Assembly (NCBI RefSeq): GCF_029016485.1 | Contig: NZ_CP092107.1 | Location: forward strand, 1,820,984-1,884,983 | Length of the DNA: 64,000 bases | Direction of reading: 5' to 3' | DNA from: Vibrio sp. JC009 | GTDB lineage: Bacteria > Pseudomonadota > Gammaproteobacteria > Enterobacterales > Vibrionaceae | In this document: piece after piece, positions 16,649 to 25,986 of the stretch | Position numbering within the stretch: the first letter of the stretch is position 1 | Layout: every line of letters starts with the position of its first letter | Program-made: the position numbers and the translations under genes | Notes under the pieces: model-generated | What the model was told of the DNA's origin: nothing | What the model saw: only the letters and a program-made list of their open reading frames with translations | The model's database searches: none

Positions 16649-18478
16649 TTAATACCGTTCAAGCACAACCGCACCATAAGCCGGTATATGAACACCATTG
16701 ATCTGATAATGACGGTCACCCTGCCTTGATGCTTCTATAAAGTCCCAGATGTTAAAGGCTGGCCAGCTGGTATTGGCGAGCTCTTTGTAAAGTCCGGAAA
16801 CGCCGACGTTGTAGTTCCACCATGTGGTCGGGCCGAAGTTCAGAACAATCAGGTACTTTCCGTTATCGCGGGTAAATGCGGCGATCCCGTTGTCGTTGTG
16901 AATGTGGCAGATCCGGATATCACTCCAGGAAAATGCCGCCATATTGTTTCTGCGAATTTCGAAGATCCTGCGGTACCAGTTTAGGATTTTCTGTTGGTAA
17001 GGCATTGTTTCGTAACTGGTCAGGCTTAGTCTGTGATCCCACCAACTACCACCGTCTTCAGGGTGACCATTCTGGCCAAACTGAGTCCATTCGCCACCTT
17101 CCTGGCCCATAAATATCATCGGTATGCCCCGTGACAAAATGGTCATTGGTGCGGCTACCTGTGACATATTCCAGCCCATTCCGTTGCGGGCCACTTTGGC
17201 GATGCGTTTGTCTTCATTGCCCACTTCATCGTGGGACTCGGTGTAGTTCACCGCGTCGTGCCAACTGTCACCAAAGTTTCTGAACACCTGTTTTAGCTGG
17301 TCAAGATGTCCTCCTGACAGAACGGATTTAGCGTTATCATGGAAGCTGTCACACCACTGGGAGTCAAATGGAGCGTGCCAGTCGCCTCCCCAGTTGCTGT
17401 TGCAGTTTTCTTTGGTGACATACCAGTTATCAGGTAGCTCTTCTGCAATTAATACGATATTGCTGTCCAGCTGTTTTACCCGGTGGCGCAGTTCTTTAAT
17501 GAAGTTCCAGCCACTGGCTTTGCCTGGGTTTCTCACGTGATTTGCCCATGTGTTTCCCTGATGAAGAATATGGGTCATATCAAATCTGAAACCATCGATA
17601 TGGTACTCTTTGGCCAGATAAAGCAGGCTGTTGATCAGGAAGTGGCGGGTGATATCGCTGTCGAAGTTGAGCATTGGTCCCCATGCGGTATCGCCGGAAA
17701 CGTACTCTTCATGGTCGATTTGCCACAGCACATTGTCGCTGTTGCCAATATGGTTTAGAACGATATCCAGAATCACTGCCATTCCGTGCTGGTGGGCGGT
17801 GTCTACCAGCGCTTTCAGATCATCCGGTGTGCCGTAGGATTCTTCAATGGCGTAGAAGAAGGTGCCGTTGTAGCCCCAACTGACGTTTCCTGAAAAGGCA
17901 TTGACCGGCAGCAGTTGAATCGCGGTTGCATTGGTTTTGCTGATGTAATCCGGGATCTCAGCTTTAACGGTTTGCAGCGGATTTAAATCAGGGTAACGGG
18001 CGCTAAAGCGCAACGGATGAAGCTGATAAATGGCGTAGTATTCCATTCCGGGGCGTTGCCACGCCTGATCTTTCCACTGATAGCCGGAGTGGGAAACCTG
18101 AGAGTTTCCGTCCAGTCCTGTATGTTCAAGCCTGCGGGCGGCCGGATCCTGATAGTAGAACCAGTCACCGTTTTCACTGTATTTTACCCGGAAGCGGTAT
18201 CTGTCACCGTCTTTAGGCTGGATTCTGGTATCAGAGAGAAGATATTTGCAGTACCAGAACTTTTTATCGGCAATCGCGGTGAGTTCGATGGGGATTTTGT
18301 CCCAGCCGGTAAAGTCACCGACCAGTTGTACCTGAATCGCATGAGAAGCCATATGCACAATGGCGTACCAGTGGTCTTGTTCAATCACTAATCCTGGAGT
18401 GCACTGCTCGAAGATTTCGTACTCGGTGAGAGTACAGCCGGTGGTTACAGGTAAGTTGGAAAGAGTCGTACTTGACAT
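16649..18478 (-). CDS. GH13 alpha-amylase-superfamily protein (glucan-branching/trehalohydrolase-like)
   Basis: A 609-residue cytoplasmic glycoside hydrolase family 13 enzyme. Residues about 40-110 form a CBM48-like beta-sandwich (QLVGDFTGWD), and a TIM barrel follows. Catalytic regions are complete: DIVLNHIG (I), GFRFDMTH (II, nucleophile Asp), LIAEELP (III, acid Glu) and ESHDEVG (IV, transition-state Asp). The C terminus holds the usual beta domain (FTRDNGKYLIVLNFG). The fold with an N-terminal CBM48 fits branching enzymes, malto-oligosyl trehalohydrolases and pullulanase-like proteins, so specificity is open. No signal peptide is seen. A small hypothetical gene lies upstream on the same strand, 146 bp away. 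Confidence 0.85.
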   Translation of the reverse strand: MSSTTLSNLPVTTGCTLTEYEIFEQCTPGLVIEQDHWYAIVHMASHAIQVQLVGDFTGWDKIPIELTAIADKKFWYCKYLLSDTRIQPKDGDRYRFRVKYSENGDWFYYQDPAARRLEHTGLDGNSQVSHSGYQWKDQAWQRPGMEYYAIYQLHPLRFSARYPDLNPLQTVKAEIPDYISKTNATAIQLLPVNAFSGNVSWGYNGTFFYAIEESYGTPDDLKALVDTAHQHGMAVILDIVLNHIGNSDNVLWQIDHEEYVSGDTAWGPMLNFDSDITRHFLINSLLYLAKEYHIDGFRFDMTHILHQGNTWANHVRNPGKASGWNFIKELRHRVKQLDSNIVLIAEELPDNWYVTKENCNSNWGGDWHAPFDSQWCDSFHDNAKSVLSGGHLDQLKQVFRNFGDSWHDAVNYTESHDEVGNEDKRIAKVARNGMGWNMSQVAAPMTILSRGIPMIFMGQEGGEWTQFGQNGHPEDGGSWWDHRLSLTSYETMPYQQKILNWYRRIFEIRRNNMAAFSWSDIRICHIHNDNGIAAFTRDNGKYLIVLNFGPTTWWNYNVGVSGLYKELANTSWPAFNIWDFIEASRQGDRHYQINGVHIPAYGAVVLERY

Positions 18479-18624
18479 AGATGCCTCCGAAAAGAAGTGT
18501 TAACTGAGGAGTCTGTTTAGATTAGAAGCGATAGGGAAATTTGGCCAAAGGGGATCTGGCTGAAATGGTCTGAGTATTAACTCTAAGACGGTTGTTCGGG
18601 ACTGAAGTGAGAGGATGCTGCCAA

Positions 18625-19053
18625 TTATTTCGGTTTAACCTGAATAAGCTTCATCAGGCCGTGTGGTCTGCCATTTACATACTCAGCCGCTGAGTGGATA
18701 TTGCTGTTTGCACTACCAATGATGCGGTATTCACTCATTTTCTCGTCGTTCTCAAGCAGGATAAACAGGTAGCCGTCCTGAATGTTCCATTTGCCGGTCG
18801 CATTTTCTGAGCCGAACATATTGGTTTCTACAGCGGTGCCGTTTGGCTTTAGGGTTACTTCAGCAGGTTCGCCGTTTTCGCTGACTTTTACCCAAGGCTG
18901 ATTATGCACTTCGTGTTTAAGGATCTTACGACGACCTTTACACCAGTCTTTAAACTCTTTTTGCTGTCTTGGATACAGATCCGGCAGACCATCAAGCCCT
19001 AAAAAGGTTTGCTGGCTTTCGCCCCAGAAAAGCTGTAAGTGAAGAAGAGTCAT
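18625..19053 (-). CDS. Conserved-looking hypothetical protein
   Basis: A 142-residue protein that I do not recognise. It has an N-terminal tryptophan/leucine-rich stretch, a basic GRRKILKH segment and a C-terminal half with alternating beta-strand pattern (TLKPNGTAVETNMF, GKWNIQDGYLFILLE, YRIIGSANSNIHSAAEY), suggesting a small beta-barrel or sandwich of the kind that holds a WxxxxGYLxI-type strand. No signal peptide or membrane helix is evident. Codon use looks like the neighbouring core genes. It is upstream of the GH13 gene on the same strand, with 146 bp between them. Confidence 0.6.
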   Translation of the reverse strand: MTLLHLQLFWGESQQTFLGLDGLPDLYPRQQKEFKDWCKGRRKILKHEVHNQPWVKVSENGEPAEVTLKPNGTAVETNMFGSENATGKWNIQDGYLFILLENDEKMSEYRIIGSANSNIHSAAEYVNGRPHGLMKLIQVKPK

Positions 19054-19313
19054 GAAGTTCGCCTGAAAGAGTGATTAATGTCTCATTATTTTAGCGGATT
19101 TTGGTACAAATGCTCATTTTTGTCAATGAATAGGTATTACGGAAGTATGCAAAGTGGTGAAACAGCCGCTAAAAGCCCGGAGATTATTCTGTAAAAACGC
19201 AGCAAGTACATCCATGTGCGCTCCAATTTTTCTTCCCTGAAAAATAGGTTTTACTCCACAATCATCGGACTTTTAGCTTGTTCCTTAGTTTGGAATGGAA
19301 TGCGGGACAAAAA
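19054..19313. other. Intergenic region between hypothetical gene and ula terminator
   Basis: About 260 bp that should carry the promoter of the minus-strand hypothetical gene. An 88-codon open frame on the plus strand (19216-19482) runs into the ulaE terminator and gene and has no protein-like features, so I do not call it. Confidence 0.4.
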
Positions 19314-19347
19314 TAAAAAAAGCGCAACTTTACCGGAAAGTTGCGCT
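19314..19347 (-). terminator. Terminator of the ula structural operon
   Basis: AGCGCAACTTT (19321-19331), loop ACCGG and AAAGTTGCGCT (19337-19347) form a perfect 11-bp stem. On the minus strand it is followed by a run of T, about 60 bp past the ulaE stop. Confidence 0.88.
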
Positions 19348-19408
19348 TGTGCCCGAATTAGAAAGGCAGGAGCATCGAACGGTCACTTACATGACCATTG
19401 TGTATGGG

Positions 19409-20296
19409 TTAGGTTAGTGCCGGAAACAGGGCAGGGAGCTCTGCATTCAGGCATGCTCTGTTTAATCGGTTCTGAGCTGTGATGATATTTTGTTCCCAGT
19501 TTTCATCCTGAGCCCACATCTCAATCACCATAGGGACAACCAGGCCGGTTTTCTTAATGGTTTTGAAGATAGCATCAAAGTCTACTTCGCCTTCACCGAT
19601 AACCAGATCGCGGAACTGGCCTTTGTATCCTTCTTTCACCTTATAGGTGTCTTTCAGGTGGATCTGAGTGATATGTGGCGCACTCAGTGCCAGCTCGGTA
19701 CAGGTGTCGTAGTTCCAGCCGTTGATATTACCGACGTCAGGGTAGGCAGTGAAAAACGGAGAATTCACTTCACGGTTCAGTACTTCAAACTTGCTCAGTG
19801 AGTTCAGGTAGTCGGTATCCATGATCTCCACAGAAAGCATCATACCGGCACGTTCAGCAAGCTTTGCACAAAAGCGCATACCTTCAATAAAGCGTTTGTG
19901 CGTCTCTTCGTTTGCTGGCTCGTAATATACATCGTAACCGGCAAGCTGAATGTTTCTCACACCAAGCTTGTAAGCAAGTGCAATCGCTTTTTCCATATGA
20001 ATCACTGCCTGATCGCGAATGGCCGGATCAGCGGAACCAAACGGGAACTTGCGGTGAGCGCTTAAGCACATGGATTGCAGCGGCAGTCCGTGGCTTTCGC
20101 ACAGATGGCGCAGGGCGTAGATTTCTTCGTCGCTCCAGTCCAGACGAGCGCGGCGCTCGTCTGATTCGTCTACGGAGATCTCAAGAAAATCAAAACCCAG
20201 AGCCTTCGCTTTAGAGATCTTCTCTTCCCACGACAGTTCGTTGGGCAGGGCTTTCTCGTAAAGCCCCATACGATGACGTTCTAAGTTCTTAAACAT
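19409..20296 (-). CDS. ulaE: L-xylulose/L-ribulose-5-phosphate 3-epimerase UlaE
   Basis: A 295-residue TIM-barrel epimerase that converts L-xylulose 5-phosphate to L-ribulose 5-phosphate in L-ascorbate breakdown. The N terminus GLYEKALP and GFDFLEISVDESDERRARLDW, the metal-ligand strands MLSVEIMD and YPDVGN, and the IHLKDT and VIEMW segments follow E. coli UlaE closely. ATG 20296 is preceded by GGTGAG. It is the last gene of the minus-strand ula operon, directly after ulaD (12-bp gap), and is followed by the operon terminator. Confidence 0.93.
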   Translation of the reverse strand: MFKNLERHRMGLYEKALPNELSWEEKISKAKALGFDFLEISVDESDERRARLDWSDEEIYALRHLCESHGLPLQSMCLSAHRKFPFGSADPAIRDQAVIHMEKAIALAYKLGVRNIQLAGYDVYYEPANEETHKRFIEGMRFCAKLAERAGMMLSVEIMDTDYLNSLSKFEVLNREVNSPFFTAYPDVGNINGWNYDTCTELALSAPHITQIHLKDTYKVKEGYKGQFRDLVIGEGEVDFDAIFKTIKKTGLVVPMVIEMWAQDENWEQNIITAQNRLNRACLNAELPALFPALT

Positions 20297-20308
20297 AAAC
20301 TCACCCGA

Positions 20309-20953
20309 TTACCAGTAGCGCTCAATCTGTTCGCGAAGTGCTGCCGCTGTCTGCGCGCCTTTTTCACCAGCCAGTGCGCGGCCTGCGATAAAGGTTTTCG
20401 CTTTAATGCCTTCGAACAGGTACAAATCTTCAGGAACGATGCCGCCTGTGATAGACAGCTCAAGGCCTATTTCAGACAGTGCACGCATCTTTTCGATGTC
20501 CGCATCTGTCCAGCCGATACCTGCCAGCTCTGCATCACGAGAGCGGTGGTAGATAGCCTGCTTGATACCCAGGTCAGCCCACGCCTGTGCATCTTCCATT
20601 GTCCAGTTACCGTAGATCTCGATCTGGATTTCACCGTTAAACTCATCTGCCACTTTCTTACAAACTTCGATAGTGGCGATGTGTGCCGCTGCAGAAACCG
20701 TGATCCAGTCAGCACCGGCTTCAAAAGCCTGACGGGAAAGGATTGCGCCGCCGTCTGTGGTTTTCATATCACACACAAGTACGTGATCAGGGTGGTTTTT
20801 ACGCAGTGTTCTTACTGACTCCATACCTTCAGCAAAAGCCAGAATAGTGCCTACTTCGATTACATCTACAAAGCCTTCTACGTTTTTCGCTACTTCAACC
20901 GCTGTTTTAAGATCAGTCTGGTCCAGTGCGATTTGGATCATTGGTTTAGTCAT
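20309..20953 (-). CDS. ulaD: 3-keto-L-gulonate-6-phosphate decarboxylase UlaD
   Basis: A 214-residue orotidine-decarboxylase-superfamily barrel. It removes CO2 from 3-keto-L-gulonate 6-phosphate to give L-xylulose 5-phosphate, the substrate of UlaE. Signatures are MIQIALDQTDL, DVIEVGT, LVCDMKTTDGG (the catalytic Asp/Lys pair region), VSAAAH and SITGGIVPEDL (phosphate loop), with IAGRALAG at the end. Length matches the family (about 215). Its start overlaps the end of the upstream HAD gene by 8 bases, so it is translationally coupled to it. Confidence 0.95.
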   Translation of the reverse strand: MTKPMIQIALDQTDLKTAVEVAKNVEGFVDVIEVGTILAFAEGMESVRTLRKNHPDHVLVCDMKTTDGGAILSRQAFEAGADWITVSAAAHIATIEVCKKVADEFNGEIQIEIYGNWTMEDAQAWADLGIKQAIYHRSRDAELAGIGWTDADIEKMRALSEIGLELSITGGIVPEDLYLFEGIKAKTFIAGRALAGEKGAQTAAALREQIERYW

Positions 20954-21779
20954 TGTTCAGTCCTCTAATATTTGTTCGGATCAGGCGGGCAAGTCCGCCT
21001 GTGTTGTTGTCTGTTTCACATACGATGTCAGCGGCCTGCTTAACTTTGTCGTCGGCGTTTTGCATAGCAACGCCAAGACCGGCCAGCTGAATCATTGAAA
21101 TATCGTTATGGTTGTCGCCCACAGCCATTACCTGCTCAGGCTTAAAACCGTTCTGGTCAAGGTACTCGGCAAGGCGTGTTCCTTTAGCGTTGCCTTTGTT
21201 GGCAAAGTCCACCCGGTTAGACCAGGAGCGCTCGCCGGAGAAGTTCTGTTTTACAAAGTCCAGTTCTTCAATCCGGGCAATGCTTTCAGGTTCGCCTTCG
21301 ATAACAAATTTCCAGATGTACTCCGCGTCGTTGATCTCCTTTTCAAAGCAGTCAATTTTGCGGATATCCGGTTTCTTTTCGCCTTCAAAGCCGCAGGCCC
21401 ACTTTTCCAGAGCATGCATATAGTCAATTGGCTGACTACGTGAATAGAGCATGCTGTGAGTGACATAAAGCACCGCTTTCATCTGATGCTCATTGGCTAA
21501 CTCAAGGAATTTACGGGCGTTTTCTTTGGCGATTGAATTTTCAGAAAGTACCTTGTGATTGTGATAGTCATAAACATATGTACCGTTACAGCAGATTGCA
21601 GGGGTATCTAATCCAAGCTCTTCGTAATAGGGTTTGGCTGCCGTATGATGACGCCCTGTCACCAAAACCACATGGCACACTTCCTTAGCTTCACGAATGG
21701 CGGCTTTCACTTCCGGGTGAATGCCGTGTTCGCTGTTTAGTACTGTTCCATCTAAATCAAGAGCGAGAACCTGGTACAT
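20946..21779 (-). CDS. Cof-type HAD-IIB phosphatase in the ula operon
   Basis: A 277-residue HAD phosphatase of the Cof/YidA type with the C2B cap. Motif I is LALDLDGTVLN, motif II LVTGRHH, the conserved lysine is in NKGNAKGTRL and motif IV is AVGDNHNDISM followed by GLGVAMQNADD. Such enzymes hydrolyse sugar phosphates, FMN or pyridoxal phosphate with broad specificity. It has no counterpart in the E. coli ula operon. It lies between ulaF and ulaD, overlaps ulaD by 8 bases and follows ulaF by 11, so it is cotranscribed; a clean-up or overflow role on pathway sugar phosphates is inference. Confidence 0.88.
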   Translation of the reverse strand: MYQVLALDLDGTVLNSEHGIHPEVKAAIREAKEVCHVVLVTGRHHTAAKPYYEELGLDTPAICCNGTYVYDYHNHKVLSENSIAKENARKFLELANEHQMKAVLYVTHSMLYSRSQPIDYMHALEKWACGFEGEKKPDIRKIDCFEKEINDAEYIWKFVIEGEPESIARIEELDFVKQNFSGERSWSNRVDFANKGNAKGTRLAEYLDQNGFKPEQVMAVGDNHNDISMIQLAGLGVAMQNADDKVKQAADIVCETDNNTGGLARLIRTNIRGLNND

Positions 21780-21790
21780 ATGTTTCTCCT

Positions 21791-22483
21791 TTAGCGTTGG
21801 CCGTAATAAGCGTTGGCACCGTGTTTGCGGTTGTAGTGCTTATCCGAGAGTTCCTGCATCAACTTGACGCCGCTGTTCAGCATTCTGGTGCCAAGTGCCA
21901 TTACTGCGACTTCTTCCAGAACCACTGCGTTGTGCACGGCGTCTTTGCCGTTTTTGCCCCAGGAGAAAGGCGCGTGTCCCGCTACAACCACACCCGGAAC
22001 TGCTTTAGGGTCGATGTCGCGGTTGTTGAATTCTTCGATAATCACCAGGCCGGTATTCTTTTCGTAGTCGCTGGCGATTTCATCTCGTGTCAGGTTACGG
22101 GTACAGGGAACATCACCGTAGAAGTAGTCCGCGTGTGTAGTACCAAGTGCCGGGATATCCAGCCCTGCCTGAGCCCAGGTTGTTGCGTTACGTGAGTGGG
22201 TATGAACCACGCCACCAATGTTCGGGTATGCTTTATAAAGCTCTAAGTGTGTCGGCGTGTCGCTTGAAGGGTTCATTTCGCCCTCGATACGGTTGCCTTC
22301 TAAGTCAATCACCACGATGTCGTCGACTTTCATTTCGTCGTATTCAACACCGGAAGGTTTGATTGCAATAACACCAAGTTCACGGTCAATTTCAGAAACA
22401 TTACCCCAGGTGAATGTCACCAGACCGTGTTTAGGTAACTGCAGGTTTGCATCTAATACGCGTTGTTTCAGTGCCTGATACAT
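21791..22483 (-). CDS. ulaF: L-ribulose-5-phosphate 4-epimerase UlaF
   Basis: A 230-residue class II aldolase-fold epimerase that turns L-ribulose 5-phosphate into D-xylulose 5-phosphate, the last step before the pentose phosphate pathway. Visible are [25 protein letters not shown], the zinc-binding HTHS ([16 protein letters not shown]), the catalytic Asp/His region [15 protein letters not shown] and the third histidine in GHAPFSWGK. It is a member of the AraD/UlaF/SgbE group; the operon identifies it as UlaF. Eighteen bases separate it from ulaC. Confidence 0.94.
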   Translation of the reverse strand: MYQALKQRVLDANLQLPKHGLVTFTWGNVSEIDRELGVIAIKPSGVEYDEMKVDDIVVIDLEGNRIEGEMNPSSDTPTHLELYKAYPNIGGVVHTHSRNATTWAQAGLDIPALGTTHADYFYGDVPCTRNLTRDEIASDYEKNTGLVIIEEFNNRDIDPKAVPGVVVAGHAPFSWGKNGKDAVHNAVVLEEVAVMALGTRMLNSGVKLMQELSDKHYNRKHGANAYYGQR

Positions 22484-22500
22484 AATCTTCTCAATGCCTC

Positions 22501-22971
22501 TTATGCAGGTTCTGCCAGTGCTTCGTCGATAACGGCGAAAACGTCTTCGTTTGTTTTACAAGCCAGTAGCTTTTCAACGTCTACACCGGTTTCGCTGTCT
22601 TCGTCGTCCAGTACCTGAGTCACTTCCATCAGGCCTTCCATATGTTCATCTGAAGAGCTGCCTGCCAGAGTCACCATGACTTTTACCACTTCGCCTTCAA
22701 TTTCAATTGGGTTTGCCAGAGTCACCAGTGCAAAAGCTGTGCGGTTTACGCCGTCTTCAGGGCGGGCGTGTGGCATAGCGAAATCAGGCGCGATGCAGAT
22801 GTAAGGGCCCAGTTTTTCAATGCTGCTGATGATGGCTTCGTGGTAGCTTGGCTCTACTGCGCCGGATGCAATCAGCATATCTGTGCCGACTTTGATAGCG
22901 TCACGCCATTCTGTGGCTTCTACGTTTAGCTTGATTGAGTTGTTGTCGATAAGTGATTGTTTAAAACCCAT
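22501..22971 (-). CDS. ulaC: Ascorbate PTS enzyme IIA UlaC
   Basis: A 156-residue cytoplasmic PTS IIA protein of the mannitol/fructose superfamily. The phospho-accepting histidine is in [16 protein letters not shown] near residue 68. Flanking [22 protein letters not shown] and [19 protein letters not shown] segments are typical of UlaC/SgaA proteins. It passes phosphate from HPr to the IIB domain fused to the permease encoded upstream. It lies 79 bp after the ulaAB stop in the minus-strand operon. Confidence 0.93.
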   Translation of the reverse strand: MGFKQSLIDNNSIKLNVEATEWRDAIKVGTDMLIASGAVEPSYHEAIISSIEKLGPYICIAPDFAMPHARPEDGVNRTAFALVTLANPIEIEGEVVKVMVTLAGSSSDEHMEGLMEVTQVLDDEDSETGVDVEKLLACKTNEDVFAVIDEALAEPA

Positions 22972-23050
22972 GATGGTGTCTCCAGTGAGGCCGGTTGCCA
23001 GGGCTCGCTGGCAACCGGGTGTTTCTTATAGTAAGTAGTGAGGTAGGGGG

Positions 23051-24820
23051 TTATGCTTTCTGAGCGGCGAAGTTCTGTTCGATTAGCTCAACCAGCTCGT
23101 CACCGAAAGAGTTAGGGTTAAGCATGTTCTGTACACCCAGGATGTACTTGCCTTCGCCTACTTCCATCTCACTTGAAAGGTGCTTTGATGACACTATGAT
23201 GTCTGTGTTCGCCAGCTTTGACTTATAGTCAGATACTGCGCATGAGTCCATTACGTGCGGAATACCTTTCTTCTCAAGATATTTACCGATCTTCATCTTC
23301 ATCATCATTGATGAACCCTGACCGTTACCGCATACCGCAAGGATGCTTACAGGGCGAACACCGTCTGTTGCTTCAAGTACCTGCTGTACTGCTGCTGCAA
23401 CTTCTGGCTCTTCAGACTCAAGGTCACCGCCTTGTGCTTCTGCATCTTCTTCAGCGCGTAGCTGCTTAGAAGCGAAGAACATGTAAACGCCTGCCAGTGC
23501 AACCAGTACCCAGAAGAAGGCTTTAGATGCTGTGATACCTGCGAAGATTGGTGGGAAGATAAGCGCCCAGTCAGCCATACCCATCCAGCCGTTGAATGAA
23601 ACGCCCTGGTCAGCGATTAGCTGGATAGCCCATGCAGAACCAACCACTTCGATAATACCCATCACGAAACAGATCTTCATAACCGCTTTCCAGCCGCCGA
23701 AGTGGTTCGCGAATACACCGATAGTGGCGTTCGAGAAGAACATTGGGATAAAGCCAGGGATAATCATGATTGGTGAATCAGCAAGAAGAAGTGCACCAAC
23801 TGCCACGAACTGACCGATTGCACCCCACATGAAGCCGAATACCATTGCGTTTGGAGAGAATGCGTAGATAGCCGCACAGTCAATCGCAAGAACCGCGTTA
23901 GGGATTACACGCTCAGAGATACCTTTAAATGCCTCTGAAAGTTCAGCAACGAACATACGTACACCGGCAACGATTACCTGAATAGCTACCGCAAACTTAA
24001 GGCCTGTTTCAAGGATGTAGATAGTCCAGTGTGTTTTGCCAGCCATTGACTGAAGGTTATCAAGGCCGAAAGAAAGCAGGATGATACCGAAGAACACTGT
24101 CATCACGATTGCTGTTGCAGCGATTGAGTCGTGGAAGATGTGCAGCCATTTAGGCAGTTCGATATGGTCAACGCTGTCGTTCTTGTCACCCAGTTTTGGA
24201 GCAACTTTCGTTGCAATCCATGAAGCAACCTGCTGCTGGTGACCGATAGAGAAGCCAGCGCCGCCAGTTACTTCCTGAGTTGGCTTGAACATGATGTTAG
24301 AAGAGATACCCCAGTACAGAGCCATCAGAACAGCTGAGTAAAGGATGGTTTCCCACATTGACGCGCCAAGTATAAAGTAGAATACCGCTACAAGACCCGC
24401 CTGCTGGAACATGATGTGACCAGTCAGCATGATAGTACGGATACCTGTAACGCGGCGGAATAGTACCAACAGAATGTTAATACCCAACGCAATCAGTACG
24501 GCGTAACCTACCCAAGAGTACATGTCGCCCATGTTTTCCATGGTTGCCATCATTGTTGTGTATGGATCAATGACCGAACCAGTCAGGCCGTGGAATTCGG
24601 AAAGTTTTTCAATAACAGGTTTGAATCCCTTAACCAGAGTACCTGCACCTACTTGTACAAGCATGAAACCAACGATGGTTTTGATTGTACCTTTGATGAT
24701 TGTTGTTGGATCTCGTCTTAGCAGCCAGTAACCGATTAGTGTTACCAAACCAAGTAGCAACGGTGCTTTCGTCATTACCTGGCTGTAAAAAATATAGAAT
24801 ACGTCGTATAGGAACTCCAT
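23051..24820 (-). CDS. ulaA: Ascorbate PTS enzyme IIC-IIB fusion (UlaA-UlaB)
   Basis: A 589-residue fusion. Residues 1 to about 465 are the UlaA-type membrane IIC that binds and moves L-ascorbate across the inner membrane (repeated hydrophobic helices, [42 protein letters not shown]). After an acidic, alanine-rich linker, residues about 497-589 are the IIB domain with the phosphorylated cysteine in [15 protein letters not shown]. In E. coli these are two genes (ulaA and ulaB); the fused form is known in vibrios. Uptake yields L-ascorbate 6-phosphate, the substrate of UlaG. First gene of the minus-strand operon, behind a CRP-like site. Confidence 0.93.
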   Translation of the reverse strand: MEFLYDVFYIFYSQVMTKAPLLLGLVTLIGYWLLRRDPTTIIKGTIKTIVGFMLVQVGAGTLVKGFKPVIEKLSEFHGLTGSVIDPYTTMMATMENMGDMYSWVGYAVLIALGINILLVLFRRVTGIRTIMLTGHIMFQQAGLVAVFYFILGASMWETILYSAVLMALYWGISSNIMFKPTQEVTGGAGFSIGHQQQVASWIATKVAPKLGDKNDSVDHIELPKWLHIFHDSIAATAIVMTVFFGIILLSFGLDNLQSMAGKTHWTIYILETGLKFAVAIQVIVAGVRMFVAELSEAFKGISERVIPNAVLAIDCAAIYAFSPNAMVFGFMWGAIGQFVAVGALLLADSPIMIIPGFIPMFFSNATIGVFANHFGGWKAVMKICFVMGIIEVVGSAWAIQLIADQGVSFNGWMGMADWALIFPPIFAGITASKAFFWVLVALAGVYMFFASKQLRAEEDAEAQGGDLESEEPEVAAAVQQVLEATDGVRPVSILAVCGNGQGSSMMMKMKIGKYLEKKGIPHVMDSCAVSDYKSKLANTDIIVSSKHLSSEMEVGEGKYILGVQNMLNPNSFGDELVELIEQNFAAQKA

Positions 24821-24954
24821 ATTTCTACCCCTTATCTTTATTTATCTAATGTGTAGGACAGAGTTAACTGTTGTTGTTTAACTCAGGCTCGTTTTTGCTC
24901 ACGAACACACAATACCAATCATTTATAATCAATCAATGCTCATGTGTGATTATT

Positions 24955-24970
24955 TGTGATTCTGATCAAG
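24955..24970. promoter_or_regulatory. CRP-like binding site
   Basis: TGTGA, six bases, TCAAG: the left half is a perfect CRP half-site, the right half matches three of five bases of TCACA. It is about 135 bp upstream of the ulaAB start. In E. coli both ula promoters are CRP-activated. Confidence 0.5.
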
Positions 24971-25136
24971 GGGGCGCACAAATGAGTGGTTGAAATGTTA
25001 ATAAGATCAAAAAAAAGCCCTAAAAATAATCATGTTATTTATAAATGTCATATAAAACAGGCGGTTATGTGTTTTTGTTGCGTGAGTTCAAAGTTTTTGA
25101 TTACCTGGCTTTGACATGATTACTTATGAATAATAG

Positions 25137-25163
25137 AATCATTGCAAATCATTAAGAATCATT
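25137..25163. promoter_or_regulatory. Three phased AATCATT repeats, candidate UlaR operator
   Basis: AATCATT occurs at 25137-25143, 25147-25153 and 25157-25163, exactly 10 bp apart, so all copies face the same side of the helix. The array ends 46 bp before the ulaR start. DeoR-family repressors often bind such tandem half-sites. Confidence 0.6.
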
Positions 25164-25208
25164 TTAAGTCACTTGATGACGAGATGGTGATGATAAGTTG
25201 GTAGCGAT

Positions 25209-25967
25209 ATGAACGAACTTCAGCGACATAATGGCATTCTTTCACTGCTTGATGAGCAACAAACCATCAAGGTGAGCACGATTATTGAAAACTTTAATGT
25301 TTCTCCTGCGACAGCCCGTCGCGATCTGACCAAGTTGGATGAGCTGGGGAAACTGAAGAAGATAAGAAATGGTGCAGAAAGAATAGTGGCCCGTAATAAG
25401 AAGATCTGGTCACCGCTGAATGTCGATAACACTGAAAATTATGGTGAAAAAGCATCCATCGCTTCCCGAGCTGCCGATTTGTGCGGTAAAGGAGACAGCG
25501 TTGTTATCAACTGCGGCTCAACGGCTTTTATTCTTGGTCAGGAGCTTTGCGGTGAAGACATCAAAATCATCACAAACTATTTTCCGTTAGCAAGTTTCTT
25601 AATTGAACAGGACCACGAGGGCGTAATTATCACTGGTGGTCAGTACAACAAATCTAAAAATATCTTCCTAAACCCGACTCCTGAACTTTCAGGAACGTAC
25701 GCTGGACACTGGATGTTTACCAGTGGCAAAGGCCTCACCGGACAGGGCCTTTATAAAACAGATATGCTCACGGCGGTCGTGGAACAACAGATGTTGGAGC
25801 AGGTAGGTAAGTTGGTTGTGGTGGTAGACAGTTCAAAGGTAGGTCAGCGTTCGGGAATGCTGTTCTGTCCTTCAGCCAAGATAGATATCGTAATTACAGG
25901 CAAAGATGCTGATGCTGTGGTAGTGGAAGCGCTCAGAGAGCAGAGCATCGACGTTATTCTGGTTTAA
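25209..25967 (+). CDS. ulaR: DeoR-family repressor UlaR
   Basis: A 252-residue DeoR-type repressor. The N-terminal winged helix is ELQRHNGILSLLDEQQTIKV and VSPATARRDLTKLDELGKL; the C-terminal domain has VVINCGSTAFILGQEL, GGQYNKSKNIF and VVVDSSKVGQRSG. UlaR represses the ascorbate genes and is released by L-ascorbate 6-phosphate. Its place, divergent from ulaABC and directly before ulaG (19-bp gap), fits UlaR; DeoR-type specificity otherwise could not be told from sequence alone. Confidence 0.9.
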   Translation: MNELQRHNGILSLLDEQQTIKVSTIIENFNVSPATARRDLTKLDELGKLKKIRNGAERIVARNKKIWSPLNVDNTENYGEKASIASRAADLCGKGDSVVINCGSTAFILGQELCGEDIKIITNYFPLASFLIEQDHEGVIITGGQYNKSKNIFLNPTPELSGTYAGHWMFTSGKGLTGQGLYKTDMLTAVVEQQMLEQVGKLVVVVDSSKVGQRSGMLFCPSAKIDIVITGKDADAVVVEALREQSIDVILV

Positions 25968-25986
25968 TAATTAAATAGGTACGAAA

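Larger units (their letters stand above)
24821..25208. promoter_or_regulatory. Divergent ula control region
   Basis: The 388-bp region separates the minus-strand ulaAB operon from ulaR-ulaG. It contains a CRP-like site, isolated AATCATT-type heptamers near ulaA (24917-24923, AATCAAT at 24927-24933, and AATCATG at 25028-25034) and a phased triple repeat near ulaR, so both operons are probably controlled from here by UlaR and cAMP-CRP. Confidence 0.7.

Noticed and set aside
19216..19482. 88-codon plus-strand open frame
   Set aside because: It runs through the ula terminator and into ulaE antisense, with no start context.
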